Both the position numbers and the translations under genes were made by a program. A DNA stretch of 64,000 bases from Botrimarina colliarenosi (GTDB lineage Bacteria; Planctomycetota; Planctomycetia; Pirellulales; Lacipirellulaceae), in the NCBI RefSeq assembly GCF_007859955.1, contig NZ_SJPR01000003.1, forward strand, positions 291,396 to 355,395. Reading direction: 5' to 3'. The notes under the pieces were generated by a model, which saw only the letters and a program-made list of their open reading frames with translations, had not been told where the DNA came from and made no database searches. Shown piece after piece: positions 31,258-40,576 of this stretch (its first letter is position 1; each line of letters starts with the position of its first letter).

Positions 31258-32265
31258 ATGAAGCGAATGAAGTATGCCGCCCTTCTGGCGGCGACGTGTA
31301 CGGCGCTGCCCGCGGGCGCGCAAATCGTGTTTTCTGAAGACTTCGATGACGGCTTGGCGTCCACGCGTTGGAGCGCGCCGTTCTTTGACAGTGAGGACGG
31401 CGTCGCCGACGGCACGGTCGATTATGCCTTCGACTACGTCGCGCTCGGTCTCCCTCTGGCGCCGGGTGGCGGATCAGGTACGGGCGTCTTCTTTGAGGCG
31501 AACGTCATCGACAACACCGGCGATGAAGGCGTCTCGCTGGCAATCATTCCCCTCGCTCCGTCGCTGCCCAGCGGGTCTTTCCGCATGACGATGGACGCCT
31601 ATCTCAACATCGAAACCGCCAACGGCGGGACGACCGAGTACGGCACGTTCGGCGTCCACGCCTTCCCGGCGAACGACCCTCTCGACCCGGGCCTGACGGA
31701 CGACGCGCCATTACGCTTTGGGCTTAGCAACGGCAGTGGCGTGGCGTGGCAGATCGACGGCGACGCTGGTTCCTCGATCGATATTCTCCGGTACGAAGAC
31801 GCCAACAACGGCGATATGGGCGCCCAGACGAGTCTCGGGGCGTTCGATGATCTTCCCTCGGGCGTGATCCCCGGTCTCCCGGCCAATGCGACCGGCTCCA
31901 ACGCGATCGGGCCTGGCAACAACTGGGTTCAGATCGCCATTGAGCGGATCGGCAACAACCTGTCCTTCTCGATCAACGGCTACGTGATCGACTCGATTTT
32001 TGATGGGTCGGGCGCCTTCGACGGCGGCGGCATCATGCTCGGCTATAGCGACGCCTTCAATTCGGTCGCGTCGCCCGACTACCTCGTGGGTCCCGACCCG
32101 ACGCCATTCGACAATACGGACGGTCCCTTCGGCGACGCCTTCCCGGGTCTGGCGCACTTCCTTGTGATCGACAACGTCGTGGTCGAAGCGGTCGTTCCCG
32201 AGCCGACCACGTTGGCCTTGGTCCTCCCGGTGATGGCCGGTCTGGCGATGCGTCGTCGGGCCTAA
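31258..32265 (+). CDS. PEP-CTERM protein, tandem paralogue
   Basis: A 335-residue exported protein from the ATG at 31258 (signal peptide RMKYAALLAATCTALPAGAQ). The domain follows the upstream protein in order (FDYVALGLPLAPGGG; FRMTMDAYLNIETANGGTTE; GTFGVHAFPANDP; NNWVQIAIERIGNNLSFSIN), which looks like a concanavalin-type beta-sandwich. It lacks the dockerin loop and ends VPEPTTLALVLPVMAGLAM plus RRRA. A strong terminator follows. Confidence 0.85.
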   Translation: MKRMKYAALLAATCTALPAGAQIVFSEDFDDGLASTRWSAPFFDSEDGVADGTVDYAFDYVALGLPLAPGGGSGTGVFFEANVIDNTGDEGVSLAIIPLAPSLPSGSFRMTMDAYLNIETANGGTTEYGTFGVHAFPANDPLDPGLTDDAPLRFGLSNGSGVAWQIDGDAGSSIDILRYEDANNGDMGAQTSLGAFDDLPSGVIPGLPANATGSNAIGPGNNWVQIAIERIGNNLSFSINGYVIDSIFDGSGAFDGGGIMLGYSDAFNSVASPDYLVGPDPTPFDNTDGPFGDAFPGLAHFLVIDNVVVEAVVPEPTTLALVLPVMAGLAMRRRA

Positions 32266-32296
32266 AGCGGATTGCTTTGCTGAGTGAGAATAAAGA

Positions 32297-32340
32297 AGCC
32301 GGCGGTGGGACCACGTCCCACCGCCGGCTTTCGTTGTTTC
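32297..32340. terminator. Rho-independent terminator, convergent genes
   Basis: A perfect 16-bp stem (AAGCCGGCGGTGGGAC with its complement, 32297-32312 and 32315-32330), two-base loop CA, followed by TCGTTGTTTC. It lies between convergent genes, ending the PEP-CTERM transcript and possibly serving both strands. Confidence 0.85.
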
Positions 32341-32357
32341 GTTGGTGTCCGTTTCGC

Positions 32358-33068
32358 TCAGAGCGCCCCGTCCATCCCGAGCCGCATCTTCAGTTCTTCG
32401 AACTGTTCCACGAACCGTTCGGTGGTGGAGTGGACGTGCTCCGCCTCGGTGATGAAGCGAAGCTCTTCGTCACAATCGACATGGTGATCGATGAGGATCC
32501 CCTCGTACGCCTTCAGGTCGGAGCCGTAGACGATCAGCAGCTTGTGCTCGTCGAGCTGAACCTCTTGCGGCATCCGCGGGTTGAGGACCGCGACGCCCGT
32601 GCAGCCGTCATTGAGCAGCAGGTCTTCGAAGTCCCAGAGGATCGACTGCAGGATCGGCATGTCGATGTGCTCGCGGTAGAGGTCGGTGTGACCCCCGCCC
32701 GCGGCGCCGTGGCTGGTTTCGAGGACGACATCGACCACCGGACCGAGCGGTTCGAGCAGCTCCATGAACGTGTCGATGAGCTGGTCCTTCGACGTCGCGG
32801 CCATCAGCACCGGCACGTCGCTACGCGATTCCTCGTCGCGGTACACGTCGTGACGAAAGCCCTGACGTGGCACGACCTCGAGCCCATAGCTGGGGCGGAT
32901 CGCGTCGGTGAGTTCGAAGGCGCCGTAACGCGAGACCGCCAGATGGGCTTCGAGCTCGAACTCGGAGATCGTCTCGAACGAACTGGCCAAGGCGGTGGCG
33001 GCCCCGCCGTCACCGGGCAGTTCCTGCTCGTCGAAGACGTTGTTGAAGAAGCTCTTGAGGAAGCCCAT
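32358..33068 (-). CDS. Conserved protein of unknown function
   Basis: A 236-residue soluble acidic protein with no signal peptide or membrane helix, starting MGFLKSFFNNVFDEQ. A helical N-terminus is followed by alternating strands (DVPVLMAATSKDQLIDTFME; VVDVVLETSHGAAGGGH; CTGVAVLNPRMPQEVQLDEH; KLLIVYGSDLKAYEGILIDH) and a final EAEHVHSTTERFVEQFEELK helix. The pattern suggests an alpha/beta fold, but no catalytic motif is clear. Divergent from the adenosyltransferase gene across a 380-bp gap. Family not recognised. Confidence 0.75.
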   Translation of the reverse strand: MGFLKSFFNNVFDEQELPGDGGAATALASSFETISEFELEAHLAVSRYGAFELTDAIRPSYGLEVVPRQGFRHDVYRDEESRSDVPVLMAATSKDQLIDTFMELLEPLGPVVDVVLETSHGAAGGGHTDLYREHIDMPILQSILWDFEDLLLNDGCTGVAVLNPRMPQEVQLDEHKLLIVYGSDLKAYEGILIDHHVDCDEELRFITEAEHVHSTTERFVEQFEELKMRLGMDGAL

Positions 33069-33450
33069 GTGGGTCGCTCGGTCGTCGGGTGTTCTTGGCA
33101 GCGGGAAGGCGGCGAGCTGCGAGGCGTCGCCATCGAGCGCCGGTGACCCCGTCGGGGGCGATCCGAACCGGCATTCAACCGTAGGTCACGCCACGACGGC
33201 GTCGCATCGAGACGGGAGGACACCGTAGAAGCGCGAGATCGGGGCGCGGAACAATCGGCACGATCGCGCCCCGGCCGGGCCGGGTTACGGTTGCCCGGAA
33301 ATCGCTGTTGCGTTGTCGCAACGCAACGGCCCCGTCCGGTCGCCGCAGAGCCACGGCGCTGGGCGTTGGAAGCGGGGGTGGCTACCCTCTGGTAGGGCGT
33401 CCCGTCGCCGCCACCGTCTCTAGCGCCACCTGCTCCCCGATTAATGCGGA
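33069..33450. other. Intergenic between divergent genes
   Basis: About 380 bp holding the palindrome at 33307-33327 and a looser pair GGGGCGCG/CGCGCCCC near 33245-33282. No B12-riboswitch box was recognised ahead of the adenosyltransferase gene. No gene seen. Confidence 0.5.
33307..33327. promoter_or_regulatory. Perfect palindrome GTTGCGTTG-TCG-CAACGCAAC
   Basis: A 9-bp perfect inverted repeat with a three-base centre, between divergent genes. It could be an operator for an unidentified regulator or a small hairpin; a single copy was noticed. Confidence 0.35.
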
Positions 33451-34026
33451 ATGAAGATCTACACCAAGACCGGCGATGAGGGAGAAACGGGCCTTTTCGG
33501 CGGCGGCCGCGTCAGGAAAGACGACCCGCGGATCGCTTCCTACGGGACGCTCGACGAGCTCAACGCCACGCTGGGGGTCGCCCGAGCCGAGATCGTCCGC
33601 TCGGCGGGCGTCGGCGACGGGTTTCGCAGCGCCCTCGATGATCTTCTCGGAGAGGTGCAAAACCACCTGTTCGACCTGGGCGCCGAGCTGGCGACGCCGC
33701 AGCCCGAGCAGAAAGGCCTGCAATTGATCAACCAGGGGCACGTCGAGCGGCTTGAGGCGGCGATCGACGACCATGAGAGCCAGCTCGAGCCGCTGAAACA
33801 GTTCATTTTGCCGGGCGGATCAGCCGCGGCGGCCCAGTTGCATGTGGCGCGTTGCGTTTGCCGGCGGGCGGAGCGGCGGATCGTCACCCTGGCGGCGACC
33901 GAGCCGGTCCGCGACCTGGCGGTGCGGTACGTTAATCGGCTGAGCGACTTGCTCTTCGTGCTGGCCCGGGCGGTGAACCGCGAAGCCGGTCTGGGCGATA
34001 CGCCTTGGGAAAAAGCGGTCGATTAG
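33451..34026 (+). CDS. Cob(I)alamin adenosyltransferase, PduO type
   Basis: A 191-residue cytoplasmic enzyme that transfers adenosyl from ATP to cob(I)alamin to make coenzyme B12. It has the N-terminal ATP-binding signature KIYTKTGDEGETGLFGGGRV followed by KDDPRIASYGTLDELNATLG, the Arg-rich RCVCRRAERRIV helix and the final VNRLSDLLFVLARAVN. Length and motifs are typical for the PduO/MMAB group. It stands ahead of glnB-glnD; no functional link to nitrogen control is obvious. Confidence 0.95.
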   Translation: MKIYTKTGDEGETGLFGGGRVRKDDPRIASYGTLDELNATLGVARAEIVRSAGVGDGFRSALDDLLGEVQNHLFDLGAELATPQPEQKGLQLINQGHVERLEAAIDDHESQLEPLKQFILPGGSAAAAQLHVARCVCRRAERRIVTLAATEPVRDLAVRYVNRLSDLLFVLARAVNREAGLGDTPWEKAVD

Positions 34027-34503
<477 letters not shown>

Positions 34504-34572
34504 CGATGGGCCCGCAGGCCGGTCCGCACGCCGCTTAGCTTCGATCGCCGCCTTCGCCGAGGGCCGCTCCTT

Positions 34573-37284
34573 TTGTCTACGCCCGATCCGCGCACCGACG
34601 CCCCCCACGCCGAGGGGGGGGCGTCTTCTCACAGTCGTCTGCCGAAGCACGTCGCCGAAGCGAAGGAAGAGCTGCAAGCGGCGCGGGAAAAAGTCCACGC
34701 GGCTCATGCGCTCGGGTTGCCGGCGGTGCAGGTCTGCGCCCGACTGACCGCCGCGGCCGACGCCGTCGTCTCGCGTCTCTGGCGGGCGGCCGCCGACGAC
34801 CTCGCCCCCGCCGCGGCGGCCCGGCTCGCCAGCGAGTGTGTCCTTGTCGCCCACGGGGGTTACGGCCGCCGACAGCTGGCGCCTAACTCGGACATCGACC
34901 TGATGGTGCTCCACTCGCCGGCAGGGAAGGCGCCCGCCGAAGTGCTGTCACGCCGGCTTACGTCCGAGCTGTTTGATGTCGGCCTCGAGCTTGGCCACAG
35001 CCTGCGGACGCCCGAGCAATCGCTGCAGCTCGCGAGGCGCGACCCGATGATCGCCACGTCGTTGCTCGAGTCGCGTCATGTCGTCGGGTCACAGCCGCTC
35101 TACGAGAAGTTCGCCGAGGCGTTTCGGGCGTCGACGCAGCGCCGCGGTGCGACCGCCTGCGCCGAGTTTGTCGAGGCGCGTCACGCCGAACGCAAACGCT
35201 ACGGCGAGACGGTCTACCTGCTCGAGCCCAACATCAAGCGTTCCCGCGGCGCGCTACGCGATATCCATCTGTTGCGGTGGTTGTGGTTCGTCCAACTCGG
35301 CATGAGTGAGCTCGACCGCATCCACGCCGCGGGGGCGCTGTCGAAGTTCGACCATCACCGGCTGACCTCGGCGCGGGACTTCTTGATGCGGGTCCGCAAC
35401 GAGTTGCACTTCGTTTCGCCACAGGCAGGGGACACCCTCACCCGGCACGAGCAACTGCGTGTCGCCGAGGGGCTTGGCTACCAAGGGAGTGAAGGCCTGC
35501 GGCCGGTCGAGCAATTCATGCGTGACTACTTCCGCCACGCCGGCTTCGTCTGGTTCCTCACCCGCCGGGTCTCGGAACTGACGACGCGTCGCAAGTCGGT
35601 CGCCAGGGCGTTCCAGCCGGTGCTCTCGAAGTCGGTCACCAACGACTACCGGATCGGATTCGGCGAGATCGCCGCCACCGACAGCGGTCGGGCGAAGCTC
35701 CTGCAGAGCATCACGGAGGTGCTACGGCTGCTGGACCTCGCCCGCGAGCAGGAGAAGTGGATCGCCCAAGACACGTGGTACGCGGTCTACCGCGGCGCGC
35801 ACGACTTGCCGGACGGCCTCTCACCCGAGGCGGCGACGCGGTTCATGAACGCCCTGAAGAGCCCCGTGGGGCTCGGCGCCTACCTCCGTCGGGCCCACGA
35901 CCTGACGGTTCTCGAACGGGTGCTGCCCGCCTTCCGAGAGGTCCGCTGCCTGCTGCAGTTCAACCAGTACCATAAGTTCACCGTCGACGAGCACACGCTG
36001 CGGGCGGTCGATATCGCGACGCGTTTCGGCGAGCGGCAAGACACGCTCGGCGAGGCCTACCGCGGCCTGGTGGACCACGGGCTGCTGCACCTCGCGCTGT
36101 TGCTTCATGACGTCGGCAAGGGACGCCAAGGCGACCACAGTGTCGTCGGCGAGCAGATGGCGATCGAGATGGCGGACCGCTTGGGGTTGAGCGAAGAGCG
36201 GACCGCGCGCCTCGCGCTGCTCGTCCGCCGGCACCTGAGCATGTCGCACCTGGCCTTCCGGCGCAACACGAACGACCCGGCGGTAATCGCCGATTTCGCG
36301 CGCTTGGTCGGCTCGCCGGAAACGCTCGCCATGCTCTTCGTGCTCACCTGCGCCGACATGGCGGCGGTCGGTCCGGGGGTGCTCAATGACTGGAAAGTCA
36401 ACGTCCTGGCAGACCTCTACTCTAAGACGGTTGACCGGCTCAGCGACCGCACGCTGAGGGTCGAGGACCGCCGCAACGCGGTCCGGACAGCGGTCTGGCA
36501 ATTGCTCAACGAGGAAGAACGGGACTCGACCCTCTTCAAAGAATTGTTCGCGACGCTGCCCGAGTCGCTGCTGCCGTCCCGCTCGCCCGGCGCGTTGGCG
36601 GGCGTGCTGCGGCGCCTAGCCCGGGTGCAGTCGGGCGAGACGCCCCCCTTGGAGAGCGTCTCCCGCACGGGGATCGACGCCTGGGGCGGCTACGAGAGCG
36701 ACGACGCGACGGTCGAGATGCTTGCCGGCGTCGCCAACGGCGCCGGGCGGGGCGTGTTCGCCAGCATGGCGGGCGCCCTCTCGAGCAAGGGGCTTGCGAT
36801 CCTCTCGGCCGAGACGGCGCTCCTCGCGCACGACGTGTTGCTCCTGCGCTACACGGCCGCCGACCCGAAGACCGCCGGCAACGCCGCCGAGGCCAACCGC
36901 CGCATCCAGGCCATCGCCTCGGCGATGGTCCACTCGGTCGACTCGACCGAGCCGCCGAAGCTGCCGCAGGTGTGGGGCGCCGACAAGGCGCGGGCCGCCG
37001 CGGCCCTCTCGGGGATGCCGACCGAGGTGCGGATCGACACCGCGTTGTCCGACGACTGCGCCATTATCGAGGTCTTTACGATCGACCGAGTGGGGCTCCT
37101 CTACGAACTGGCGCAATCGCTTCACGACTCGGGCCTCGTGATCCGTTTCGCGAAGATCGCCACATCGCTCGACCAGGTCGTCGACGTCTTCTACGTCAAC
37201 CGCCACGACGGCACGAAGCCCTCGGACGACGAGCTGCTGGGCGAGGTGAGCCGACGGTTGATGGACGTGATCGAAGGGGAGTAG
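34573..37284 (+). CDS. glnD: PII uridylyltransferase/uridylyl-removing enzyme
   Basis: A 903-residue bifunctional enzyme that adds UMP to PII when glutamine is low and removes it when high. Nucleotidyltransferase motif AHGGYGRRQLAPNSDIDLMV (about 93-112), central HD domain LHDVGKGRQGDHS (about 512-524), and C-terminal ACT domains (about 725-800, GVFASMAGALSSKGLAILSA; and 830-900, IDRVGLLYELAQSLHDSGLV). The start appears to be a TTG at 34573; the first 30 residues are not conserved. Directly downstream of glnB. Confidence 0.96.
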   Translation: MSTPDPRTDAPHAEGGASSHSRLPKHVAEAKEELQAAREKVHAAHALGLPAVQVCARLTAAADAVVSRLWRAAADDLAPAAAARLASECVLVAHGGYGRRQLAPNSDIDLMVLHSPAGKAPAEVLSRRLTSELFDVGLELGHSLRTPEQSLQLARRDPMIATSLLESRHVVGSQPLYEKFAEAFRASTQRRGATACAEFVEARHAERKRYGETVYLLEPNIKRSRGALRDIHLLRWLWFVQLGMSELDRIHAAGALSKFDHHRLTSARDFLMRVRNELHFVSPQAGDTLTRHEQLRVAEGLGYQGSEGLRPVEQFMRDYFRHAGFVWFLTRRVSELTTRRKSVARAFQPVLSKSVTNDYRIGFGEIAATDSGRAKLLQSITEVLRLLDLAREQEKWIAQDTWYAVYRGAHDLPDGLSPEAATRFMNALKSPVGLGAYLRRAHDLTVLERVLPAFREVRCLLQFNQYHKFTVDEHTLRAVDIATRFGERQDTLGEAYRGLVDHGLLHLALLLHDVGKGRQGDHSVVGEQMAIEMADRLGLSEERTARLALLVRRHLSMSHLAFRRNTNDPAVIADFARLVGSPETLAMLFVLTCADMAAVGPGVLNDWKVNVLADLYSKTVDRLSDRTLRVEDRRNAVRTAVWQLLNEEERDSTLFKELFATLPESLLPSRSPGALAGVLRRLARVQSGETPPLESVSRTGIDAWGGYESDDATVEMLAGVANGAGRGVFASMAGALSSKGLAILSAETALLAHDVLLLRYTAADPKTAGNAAEANRRIQAIASAMVHSVDSTEPPKLPQVWGADKARAAAALSGMPTEVRIDTALSDDCAIIEVFTIDRVGLLYELAQSLHDSGLVIRFAKIATSLDQVVDVFYVNRHDGTKPSDDELLGEVSRRLMDVIEGE

Positions 37285-37308
37285 TAGTCTCACGCATCAA
37301 TCAATCGG

Positions 37309-37390
37309 GAGCCCTAAGCGCCAGCGCCGGGAGTCGCGCTACGATTGGCTCAACCGCCGATTCAACTCCCGACGCTGGCGCTTAGGGCTC
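37309..37390. repeat. Long inverted repeat, family R3
   Basis: Arms of 26 bp (37309-37334 and 37365-37390) with one mismatch; the arm begins GAGCCCTAAGCGCCAGCG. The right arm covers the last codons and the TAA stop of the minus-strand gene that ends at 37382. Confidence 0.9.
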
Positions 37391-38626
37391 TCCGCTCATG
37401 GTTGGCTCCCCGCTTCCTGGGGCGTCATTGTAAGCCAAATCATAGCTGAACGCGCCAAAGAGCGTTCCGTGGGGGACCTCGTGGCACGCGGCGCAGCTCT
37501 TTCCCGCCCGCACCGCGCCGAGCATCCTGGCGTGCATTTTTCCATCCACCAATTGCTCGTCCACAACGACATCCTCTTGCCCATACAGCTTCTCGAGGGC
37601 GGCGGACTCGAACTCGTCGAGGTCGCGTGTTGGGACGCTCCGCAGTTCTTCCATGTCGGGCAGACGCGTGGAGATGTAAGCCACCGGCTTGTCGTGCATC
37701 AGCAAGCCGACTAGTTCGAGACGGTCGATTCTCAAGTACTTCAGGTCTTGCCCTCTTGTGAAATCGTCGGAATCAAGTCCGATGGCGTGACCGAGGAAAC
37801 CGGAGGTAGCGAGTTTGTTCTCCACATATCCAAGGCGTTCGGGGTCCAGAAAGGATCGCAACATCCGTCGGTGTAAGCCTTGAGGGGCGTCTGCTTTTGT
37901 GAGAAACAGGTCAATGGGTGTCTTGCGCCCCGCGGTTTGCAGCAATTCGTCCGTTTGGGTTTCGATTCTAGCCGGATCGATATAGTTCAACCGCGTCACG
38001 CCGAACCCTTGAGCCCGAGTGAACGCCAGATAACGATCGCTATGCAAACGTTGGAGCGACGATTTTCGCCGGGTATTCCCCCCCGCGATCTTGTCGTCCA
38101 TCGCCAAATCAGCCGCCTGCTGTTGGGTTAGTTGAATCGGTGGGAGCTCCATCGGCTCCGTTGACAGATTTGGCAAACGATCAACAAGAGACACAAGGGC
38201 ATACTTCTCCCTCATGGCGGAGATCGCGGAGCCTTCTTTCCAAGCGACAAAGAACCCGTAGCTGTAGGCCAGTAGCATCGCCAGTCCGCAGGCGGCAAGT
38301 CTTCTCGCAGGGTAGGGACGCCAACCGATTGTGAGCACACTCGTCAATCCGGTGAGGAACCCTTGCAGGAAGAGAACGGGCGATAAGAGAAAGACAAGCA
38401 AGGGGGCGAATGGGGTCAGAACACTCGCCAGAACGACCGGGAACGTCCTCCCGTATCGGAAAGAGATGGCGGCGACCAATAGAAGCAGACTAGAGACGAT
38501 CAGGACAACGACATAGATTTGCCCGAGCTTCGTGATCGGCACAGCAAGAAAAGCGGCAAAGGCAGTAAACACGAGCAGGCCGCCAATGGTGAGCCGCCAA
38601 GTGGTCGGCTTCGCAGGTGCTTCCAT
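37382..38626 (-). CDS. Membrane protein with one c-type heme site
   Basis: A 414-residue protein from the ATG at 38626, one base after the toxin stop. The N-terminus has four to five membrane helices (LTIGGLLVFTAFAAFLAVPI; YVVVLIVSSLLLLVAAISF; VLASVLTPFAPLLVFLLSPV; RLAACGLAMLLAYSYGFFVA). It is followed by a soluble, probably periplasmic domain ending in a single CxxCH heme motif (AGKSCAACHEVPHGTLFGAF). One other family-like block is RLELVGLLMHDKPVAYIST. The last residues come from the R3 repeat. I recognise no family; it may be a heme-based sensor or electron carrier. Confidence 0.75.
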   Translation of the reverse strand: MEAPAKPTTWRLTIGGLLVFTAFAAFLAVPITKLGQIYVVVLIVSSLLLLVAAISFRYGRTFPVVLASVLTPFAPLLVFLLSPVLFLQGFLTGLTSVLTIGWRPYPARRLAACGLAMLLAYSYGFFVAWKEGSAISAMREKYALVSLVDRLPNLSTEPMELPPIQLTQQQAADLAMDDKIAGGNTRRKSSLQRLHSDRYLAFTRAQGFGVTRLNYIDPARIETQTDELLQTAGRKTPIDLFLTKADAPQGLHRRMLRSFLDPERLGYVENKLATSGFLGHAIGLDSDDFTRGQDLKYLRIDRLELVGLLMHDKPVAYISTRLPDMEELRSVPTRDLDEFESAALEKLYGQEDVVVDEQLVDGKMHARMLGAVRAGKSCAACHEVPHGTLFGAFSYDLAYNDAPGSGEPTMSGEP

Positions 38627-38627
38627 T

Positions 38628-38930
38628 TCACTCACCAAACCGTTCCTGCCAGTAATACGGGCCCCGGGCCGTATGAACCACCGCCGCGATCCGGATCTCC
38701 GATCGATCGAACTCGTATACGACGACATAAGGGTAGCGCCGGAGATTCGCTACACGCAGTGGTCCTTGATGCCGCGTGAACGCTTCGGGGAATTGAGCGA
38801 CGAGTTCGACGCAAGCCTCGAGTTGGTCGAGGAAGGCGCCGCCTAGCCCTTCGCTCGCGCCTTCGTACCAATCGCGGGCCGATTCAATGTCGATCAATGA
38901 CTCCGGCGTGTAGACGAGCCTACGCGTCAT
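38628..38930 (-). CDS. RelE/ParE-family toxin
   Basis: A 100-residue protein from the ATG at 38930 (a GTG at 38939 is possible). It shows the RelE/ParE fold pattern: RLVYTPESLIDIESARDWYE, then FLDQLEACVELVAQFPEAF, LRVANLRRYPYVVVYEFDRS and IRIAAVVHTARGP. ParE-like members poison gyrase and RelE-like ones cut mRNA at the ribosome; the sequence does not decide. It overlaps the antitoxin gene by 11 bp and is followed at once by the membrane heme protein, an unusual third partner. Confidence 0.88.
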   Translation of the reverse strand: MTRRLVYTPESLIDIESARDWYEGASEGLGGAFLDQLEACVELVAQFPEAFTRHQGPLRVANLRRYPYVVVYEFDRSEIRIAAVVHTARGPYYWQERFGE

Positions 38931-39165
38931 GCCGCTCACGGAGCTGGCGCCATACTTCTTCGTGAGACAGCCCGATGGAAGGATCGGCTTTCAACGCCGC
39001 GAGCCGGCGCTCAATCTCCGCGACCTGATTGTCCGAAAGCAGTGGAGTGTCTGATTCCGGCTCGGCATCGACAACGCTCCGCACCAGCCTGTGGGCGATC
39101 TCGATACGCCGGTCTGCGGGCAGGTTCATCACGGCGTCGATCGCCTCATCGGGGTCTGAGAGCAT
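38920..39165 (-). CDS. Addiction-module antitoxin (TIGR02574-like)
   Basis: An 81-residue protein from the ATG at 39165 (a longer frame from 39234 is possible). It matches the short antitoxin family that pairs with RelE/ParE toxins: an N-terminal AIDAVMNLPADRRIEIAHRL helix, then VAEIERRLAALKADPSIGLS and the toxin-binding HEEVWRQLRERHDA. It is first in the operon, as usual, so it should repress its own promoter and neutralise the toxin. Confidence 0.85.
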   Translation of the reverse strand: MLSDPDEAIDAVMNLPADRRIEIAHRLVRSVVDAEPESDTPLLSDNQVAEIERRLAALKADPSIGLSHEEVWRQLRERHDA

Positions 39166-39297
39166 CTTCAACGCCTTACGGGATTGCAGGAAACGAGCCC
39201 TCTTGAGTATCCGCCCTCCTCCCACCCCCGTCAAACTTGCCCGTGGCGGGCGCCACGCCAGCCAACTAAACTAAAGGGCTTACCCCACGGTTGTCCC

Positions 39298-39332
39298 TCC
39301 TCGTCCCCCGTCCCTAGCCCCCCCGTCCCTCC
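39298..39332 (+). repeat. Pyrimidine-rich leader block, second copy
   Basis: CCTCGTCCCCCGTCCCTAGC then CCCCCCGTCCCTCC, just ahead of aroC. Similar to the block at 13262-13296. Confidence 0.45.
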
Positions 39333-39336
39333 AAAG

Positions 39337-40476
39337 ATGCTCCGCTACTGGACCGCCGGTGAATCGCACGGCCAGACCTTGGTCGCTCTGGTCGATGGTT
39401 TCCCCGCCGGCGTCACGCTCGACACGGCCGGCATCGACGCGGACCTCAAACTACGCCAGGGGGGTTACGGCCGCGGTGGGCGGCAACGCATCGAGACCGA
39501 CAAGGTCCAGGTCCGCACCGGCGTCTGGCACGGGGTGTCGCTCGGCTCGCCGATCGCCCTGGAAGTCGTCAACAAGGACTTCAAGCTCGAAAGGCTCGAG
39601 GACCTGCCGCGGCCCCGGCCCGGCCACGCCGACCTCACGGGCAGCATCAAGCACCTCGGCGGGATCCGCCCGATCCTCGAACGTTCGAGCGCCCGGGAGA
39701 CCGCGGTTCGCGTCGCCGCGGGGGGCTTGGCGAAGCTGCTGCTGGCCGAGTTCGGCATTGAGACGATCGGCTACGTCGTCGAACTCGGCGGTGAGCGGAT
39801 CGAGCCGGTCGAGGGGACCGTCGCCGAACTGCGGGCGATCCGCGACAAGAGCGAGATCTACGCCCTCAATCCCGAGCGCGACGCGGCGATCAAGGAGCTG
39901 ATTAAGGCGACCGGCAAGGCGGGCGACACGCTCGGCGGCGTTGTCGAGGTGCGTGTCGATGGCTTGCCGATCGGCCTGGGGACGCACGCCCAGTGGGACC
40001 GCAAGCTCGACGGGCGGCTGGCCCAGGCGGTGATGGCGGTGCAAGCGATCAAGGGCGTGGAGATCGGCCTCGGGTTCGAGGCGGCCCGCCGCCCCGGCTC
40101 GAAGGTGCACGACCCGATCCATTACGACGCGACGCAGCGCGACACGCCGAATCTTGGTTTCACCCGCCCCACCAACAACGCCGGCGGCGTCGAAGGGGGC
40201 ATGACCAACGGCCAGCCCCTGATTGTGCGGGCGGCTAAGAAACCGATCAGCACGCTGGCCAAGCCGTTGGCAAGCGTGAACCTCCAGACAAAGGAGGAGG
40301 ACGTGGCGAGCTACGAACGCTCGGATGTCTGCGCAGTTCCCGCGGCGAGCATCATTGTCGAAGCGGTAGTCGCGTTCGAGATCGCCGCCGCCCTGGTCGA
40401 TAAGTTCGGTAGCGACAGCCTCGATGAGATGAAGGCGCGCTACGAACTGTTCCTCCAGATGGCAAGGCAGCGTTAG
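39337..40476 (+). CDS. aroC: Chorismate synthase
   Basis: A 379-residue enzyme making chorismate from EPSP with reduced FMN, the last shikimate step. The start MLRYWTAGESHGQTLVALVD, the GGYGRGGRQRIETDKVQV region, RSSARETAVRVAAGGLAK and the C-terminal NNAGGVEGGMTNGQPLIVRA are all typical. The ATG at 39337 gives the standard family N-terminus. It stands alone between the toxin-antitoxin promoter region and an unknown gene. Confidence 0.98.
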   Translation: MLRYWTAGESHGQTLVALVDGFPAGVTLDTAGIDADLKLRQGGYGRGGRQRIETDKVQVRTGVWHGVSLGSPIALEVVNKDFKLERLEDLPRPRPGHADLTGSIKHLGGIRPILERSSARETAVRVAAGGLAKLLLAEFGIETIGYVVELGGERIEPVEGTVAELRAIRDKSEIYALNPERDAAIKELIKATGKAGDTLGGVVEVRVDGLPIGLGTHAQWDRKLDGRLAQAVMAVQAIKGVEIGLGFEAARRPGSKVHDPIHYDATQRDTPNLGFTRPTNNAGGVEGGMTNGQPLIVRAAKKPISTLAKPLASVNLQTKEEDVASYERSDVCAVPAASIIVEAVVAFEIAAALVDKFGSDSLDEMKARYELFLQMARQR

Positions 40477-40478
40477 CG

Positions 40479-40572
40479 CGAAGTGGGAAGTTGGAAGTGG
40501 GAAGTGGGAAGGAATGGGCCAAATGGCTTGTTATCCCAGTTTCCCAATTCCGAATTCGCACTTCCCACTTCG
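40479..40572. repeat. GAAGTGGGAAG tandem and inverted repeat
   Basis: CGAAGTGGGAAG (40479-40490) is repeated in tandem variants (TTGGAAGTGGGAAGTGGGAA), and its exact complement CTTCCCACTTCG lies at 40561-40572, leaving about 70 bp between the arms. It fills the gap between aroC and the next gene. Confidence 0.7.
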
Positions 40573-40576
40573 ATCT

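Noticed and set aside
33069..33450. Cobalamin riboswitch
   Set aside because: No B12 box or the expected conserved core could be recognised ahead of the adenosyltransferase.
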